From JAKJGV01 sp964617565 (lineage in GTDB: Bacteria; Verrucomicrobiota; Kiritimatiellia; CAIQIC01; JAGNIJ01): a stretch of 49,061 bases of DNA. This document shows, piece by piece, positions 46,231 to 49,061 of the stretch (positions within the stretch are counted from its first letter, which is position 1; each line of letters begins with the position of its first letter). Below the pieces are notes generated by a model that was given only the letters and a program-made list of their open reading frames with translations, was not told the DNA's origin and ran no database searches. A program made the position numbers and the translations under genes. The DNA is taken from positions 1-49,061 of the forward strand of contig CAZTYH010000015.1 of the NCBI GenBank assembly GCA_964617565.1, given 5' to 3'.

Positions 46231-48867
46231 ATGCGTGTGAACCCATGCCGGAGCTTTCTCTTCCATCGGGCTTCAATCGCTGTTTGCTTTCTTGGCGTCT
46301 GGTTAGCTGTTTGTCCGGTCTTTGCCGTGGTACCGATCATAAATCTGTGGTCGCGCGAAAGTCGTGTTATTCGCACGGCACTGGACAAAATCGAAACAAA
46401 CCGCTTGTACCAGTCCGGTTGCTCCGTAGACATATCCGGATCCGTTCGGTCTTCAGAAGGCGGTGCGTCGGTCGAGGTCGAGGATTTATTGGTGTGTTTA
46501 TCGCTTCCGATGGATGTATCGCTGACTGGTCTTGGTGACGATGTCCAGGCGGAGGGTGGGATGTATACGCAATGGGAGGCCGCCCAAACGGCGCTCGTGG
46601 TCCGGCCGGCAATGCCGTTGCTCGAGGATACGGGTTTCTGGGTCGGGGTGAAACTCGTTGATTCAAATGCGTGGTCGCGGCCACTCGTGGAAATGTCGCG
46701 CGCCTGCAACATTACCCGCGTGGAGGCATTTGGAGTCGTCACGCAGGAGTTCGTTGTGGTGCTGGCTGTGGCGCCGGACGCTTTGGTCGAATATGATGCG
46801 ATTACATTGAGTCTGCCTGACTGGCCGTATAGCGAGGCGCCAGTGGAAATCTTCCTGGCAGGGAGCGCTTGGCCAAGCAACTTCACCCGGGAGTCGTGGG
46901 GTTCGTTGCCCACCTACTATGCCAACGAACCGGCATCATTAAGCGGCTCGTATGTATTCACCAATGTCCTGTTGCTTTCCAACAGAACCGACCGTGCGGT
47001 TGACTTCATGCCACAGGCGGAGCTTAGTTGTGTCAAGCAGGCAGGGCATTATGGAACCAGCCGCGGGACGTTTGTTCGACAAGGTGATGGGTCGGGCCTG
47101 ACGGTGATTGCTTCGGTTCCCCGTTCGGTGCGATGGGAAAGCGGTTGGGAGCGTGGGTGTCTTCGCATGGAGCTTACGACCAAGTGGGTTTCCGATGGCA
47201 ATGTTCCCACCCCGCAAGTCATCAGGCTTGTTCGTTCGGAAACTCTATCGGTCAACGATCTCGCTTATTCTTTGATAATGGTCAGCCTGGAGGGAGAGAA
47301 CCTGTTGGGGGCTGTGCTCAATACGCCGGGAGGGCAGGCGTGGGATATGGAGATGGAAGACGGCGAGGGGCTCTACTTTGAACCGGCATCACGCCATTCG
47401 GAGGATCTGTCGGAATTCACCAACGGGACTTACAGGATTGATTTGCTGAATTTCACGAACGGACTATTGGCATCCTATGAGTGCACTCTGACCGGGAGTC
47501 CGGTGGAGCAAGTTCCTGTGCTGTTGACCCCGGAGCCTTTCACAAACAATCCGCGCCCTTTCATCTCGTGGCTTTCCGCAACAGCCGACAATGTCAATGC
47601 GATCCTTCTTATTCTGAAAAATGGGTTGATGGATTCAGAAGATTTCAGCCTGTGGACGGGAAACAGTCAGACCAATCATGTTCCGGAGAGCGATATGTTT
47701 GCCGCCGCGGCATACACGCTTATGTTCGCCGATCTGGTTTTGGACGATTCGGGTGATGTTGAGTATATGACAGGGCACCTGTTCCAGAGGGAAGGACTCT
47801 TCAATGTAATCTCAAACAATTTAATCCCTGCCGCGGTTCATCTGGTAGCGGAGCCGGCGGCAACCGTTGTGGATCAGTGGGTCGCGTTGGCGGTGGTCAA
47901 TTATGGATTGTTCCCGGGATCCCAACATTCTTTCCTGCTCGACTTTGGCGACGGGCACCAGACGAACATCCCATCTTCCCATCATGCCTATTCTTTGGAG
48001 GGGGCTTACACCGCGCGCGTGGTGGCAATAGATAACACAAGCTTCGGTGCAACGGGGTGTGTAACGGTCAGCATCTATTCACCCATTGTGCTTGCACGCA
48101 TGAACCAGTGGGCGGGATCTGGAATCGAATTGTCGCTCCCCACGGTCAGCGGAGCTGTATATCGAACATACTACACGGATGATCTGCTCCAGGAGGAATG
48201 GCTTCCGATGGCCAGTGTTCTCTCGGGGAATGGAAGCGATATGTATGTTCGCAGTTTGAATTGCCCCCGCCATCGCGCTTACAGGTTGGCCTGCGAGTTG
48301 CCGGAGTTTGGCGCCAGTGTTGGCTTCGAGGCGCTGGAGTTTCCGTTTGGCAACGTGGGTGATATTGTCCGGATGGCGGCCTATGGCATTCCAAACTGGA
48401 GTGGAAGTGATCCGCATAACGGCATTGACCTGCAGATTGATGATTCATTGATTTCCTCTTCCATTATCTCGCCGGTTGCCGGTCGTGTCACAGGCATTGA
48501 AACCCACGAAAATCCCTATTCGAATCCACCCAACCAGTTGATGGTGACGGTAAGCATCCTCGCCCCTTCCGGTTTGGAGGTCTACCTGGTGCTTGAGCCT
48601 TCAACAACCGACTCAGTGACAAAGGCAAACCAGCTTGCCGCCATCCATGTCATTGAAGGCGATGACGTGGATGTTGGAACTCCTATCGCCGAGTTGCTGG
48701 TGGGCAATCTCGGGTATCCTCATCTGCACTACATGGTCATGAGGGATGGCGATTTAGTATGCGCCTACGGCTACTCTTCTCCGGCTGCCCAAGCCATATT
48801 CGAGACATTGGCACAAATTCCGGAAAGTAACCTGCCCGACGGGAACATTTGTTACGGCCAACCCTAG
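46231..48867 (+). CDS. Secreted M23-type (LytM) peptidase domain protein with PKD domain
   Basis: The 878-residue product has a signal peptide (to about residue 31), a long beta-rich part with no named domain, a PKD-type domain (about 547-600: LLDFGDGHQT, HHAYSLEGAYTARVV), a short module with YRTYYTDDLLQEEW, and a C-terminal M23 domain. The zinc ligands are present: H729-N-G-I-D733 and the H831-L-H833 motif in PHLHYMVM. It should cut peptidoglycan cross-links or bind them, outside the inner membrane. It differs from most M23 proteins in the large N-terminal part. Start ATG 46231 has GGGGGG upstream. It may belong to locus B. Confidence 0.85.
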   Translation: MRVNPCRSFLFHRASIAVCFLGVWLAVCPVFAVVPIINLWSRESRVIRTALDKIETNRLYQSGCSVDISGSVRSSEGGASVEVEDLLVCLSLPMDVSLTGLGDDVQAEGGMYTQWEAAQTALVVRPAMPLLEDTGFWVGVKLVDSNAWSRPLVEMSRACNITRVEAFGVVTQEFVVVLAVAPDALVEYDAITLSLPDWPYSEAPVEIFLAGSAWPSNFTRESWGSLPTYYANEPASLSGSYVFTNVLLLSNRTDRAVDFMPQAELSCVKQAGHYGTSRGTFVRQGDGSGLTVIASVPRSVRWESGWERGCLRMELTTKWVSDGNVPTPQVIRLVRSETLSVNDLAYSLIMVSLEGENLLGAVLNTPGGQAWDMEMEDGEGLYFEPASRHSEDLSEFTNGTYRIDLLNFTNGLLASYECTLTGSPVEQVPVLLTPEPFTNNPRPFISWLSATADNVNAILLILKNGLMDSEDFSLWTGNSQTNHVPESDMFAAAAYTLMFADLVLDDSGDVEYMTGHLFQREGLFNVISNNLIPAAVHLVAEPAATVVDQWVALAVVNYGLFPGSQHSFLLDFGDGHQTNIPSSHHAYSLEGAYTARVVAIDNTSFGATGCVTVSIYSPIVLARMNQWAGSGIELSLPTVSGAVYRTYYTDDLLQEEWLPMASVLSGNGSDMYVRSLNCPRHRAYRLACELPEFGASVGFEALEFPFGNVGDIVRMAAYGIPNWSGSDPHNGIDLQIDDSLISSSIISPVAGRVTGIETHENPYSNPPNQLMVTVSILAPSGLEVYLVLEPSTTDSVTKANQLAAIHVIEGDDVDVGTPIAELLVGNLGYPHLHYMVMRDGDLVCAYGYSSPAAQAIFETLAQIPESNLPDGNICYGQP

Positions 48868-48902
48868 AGCGCTTTTTCCTGCTGTTATAAAGGGGCATTC
48901 TT

Positions 48903-48918
48903 TTGGCACGATTTTTGT
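48903..48918 (+). promoter_or_regulatory. Sigma-54 type promoter-like sequence
   Basis: TTGGCACG, four bases (ATTT), then TTGT. This matches TGGCACG-N4-TTGC except for the last base of the -12 element (GT in place of GC). It is 76 bases before the start of a partial gene that seems to encode a secreted protein. A 12-base palindrome, ATCAGGCCTGAT, lies just downstream (48925-48936). Confidence 0.4.
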
Positions 48919-48993
48919 CCTTGCATCAGGCCTGATATGGGGGTCTGTTTAAGTGTGGGTGAGAAGTCGGCACCCTTGTGGGGGAGGTGTGTC

Positions 48994-49061
48994 ATGAAAA
49001 GATTCTTATATTCATATTGGCTTACGATCCTTTTGCTTTCAGGACTCTTCCTGTTCTCTGT
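48994..49061 (+). CDS. Start of a secreted protein, cut by the window end
   Basis: Only 22 codons remain (MKRFLYSYWLTILLL...), basic followed by hydrophobic, as in a signal peptide. GGGGGAGG precedes the ATG at a good distance and a sigma-54-like promoter lies upstream. The mature protein lies outside the window; no function can be given. Confidence 0.6.
   Translation, partial: MKRFLYSYWLTILLLSGLFLFS

Noticed and set aside
48925..48936. Palindrome ATCAGGCCTGAT as operator
   Set aside because: Twelve bases with no second copy in the window; too short to claim on its own.

Overview
The window looks like a GC-rich chromosomal scaffold of an uncultured member of the Verrucomicrobiota/Kiritimatiellota (PVC) group, probably a metagenome assembly. 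This placement is inference. It rests on a secreted protein with the 'Y-R-x-Y-Y-T-D-D-L' ending of a module I associate with that group, on a TTTTCCA...TGGAAAA palindromic repeat that I remember from the same lineages, and on a chromosomal integron-type integrase. Three runs of exactly 100 N are present. The first, inside uvrA, is flanked by the same 55 bases on both sides, so it is an assembly join and not real sequence.

Left part (1-8025): the C-terminal end of an integron integrase, then uvrA, followed by a tightly overlapping set of envelope genes: a large periplasmic TPR protein, TolQ/ExbB-like and TolR/ExbD-like proteins, a TonB-like protein and a small membrane-anchored zinc ribbon. 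Next (8036-13756) comes a partial histidine operon, hisD-hisC-hisB-hisH-hisA, ending in an M16 zinc protease. hisG, hisF and hisI/E are not in the window.

Middle part (13826-29433): HPr on the minus strand; a minus-strand three-gene operon of a C39-like cysteine peptidase, an RLAN/ATP-grasp RimK-like ligase and a GCS2-family carboxylate-amine ligase, all joined by ATGA overlaps (a candidate peptide/amide-ligase pathway); a TrpF-like protein lacking the catalytic cysteine; divergent UV endonuclease, aldo/keto reductase and small multidrug-type membrane protein; a three-gene phosphorelay operon (PAS pseudokinase-receiver, CHASE4 hybrid kinase with HPt, stand-alone receiver); then an RlmI-like methyltransferase and a secreted gluzincin peptidase.

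Right part (29542-49061): two related envelope loci. Locus A has a CsgG/LpoB-like lipoprotein with fibronectin type III repeats and a giant secreted glycine-rich protein ending in zinc ribbons. Locus B is a compact six-gene operon: a paralogous CsgG-Fn3 lipoprotein, a second CsgG/FlgT-like protein, a secreted protein with a transglutaminase/papain-like Cys-His-Asp triad and a C-terminal poly-proline/zinc-ribbon tail, two paralogous TPR proteins and a coiled-coil protein with a glycine-rich helix. An M23-type secreted protein follows. Between the loci lie rlmN, a methyltransferase and small membrane proteins. Locus A plus locus B is the best candidate here for an undescribed system, probably an outer-membrane or cell-surface assembly. 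The amidoligase operon is the second candidate.
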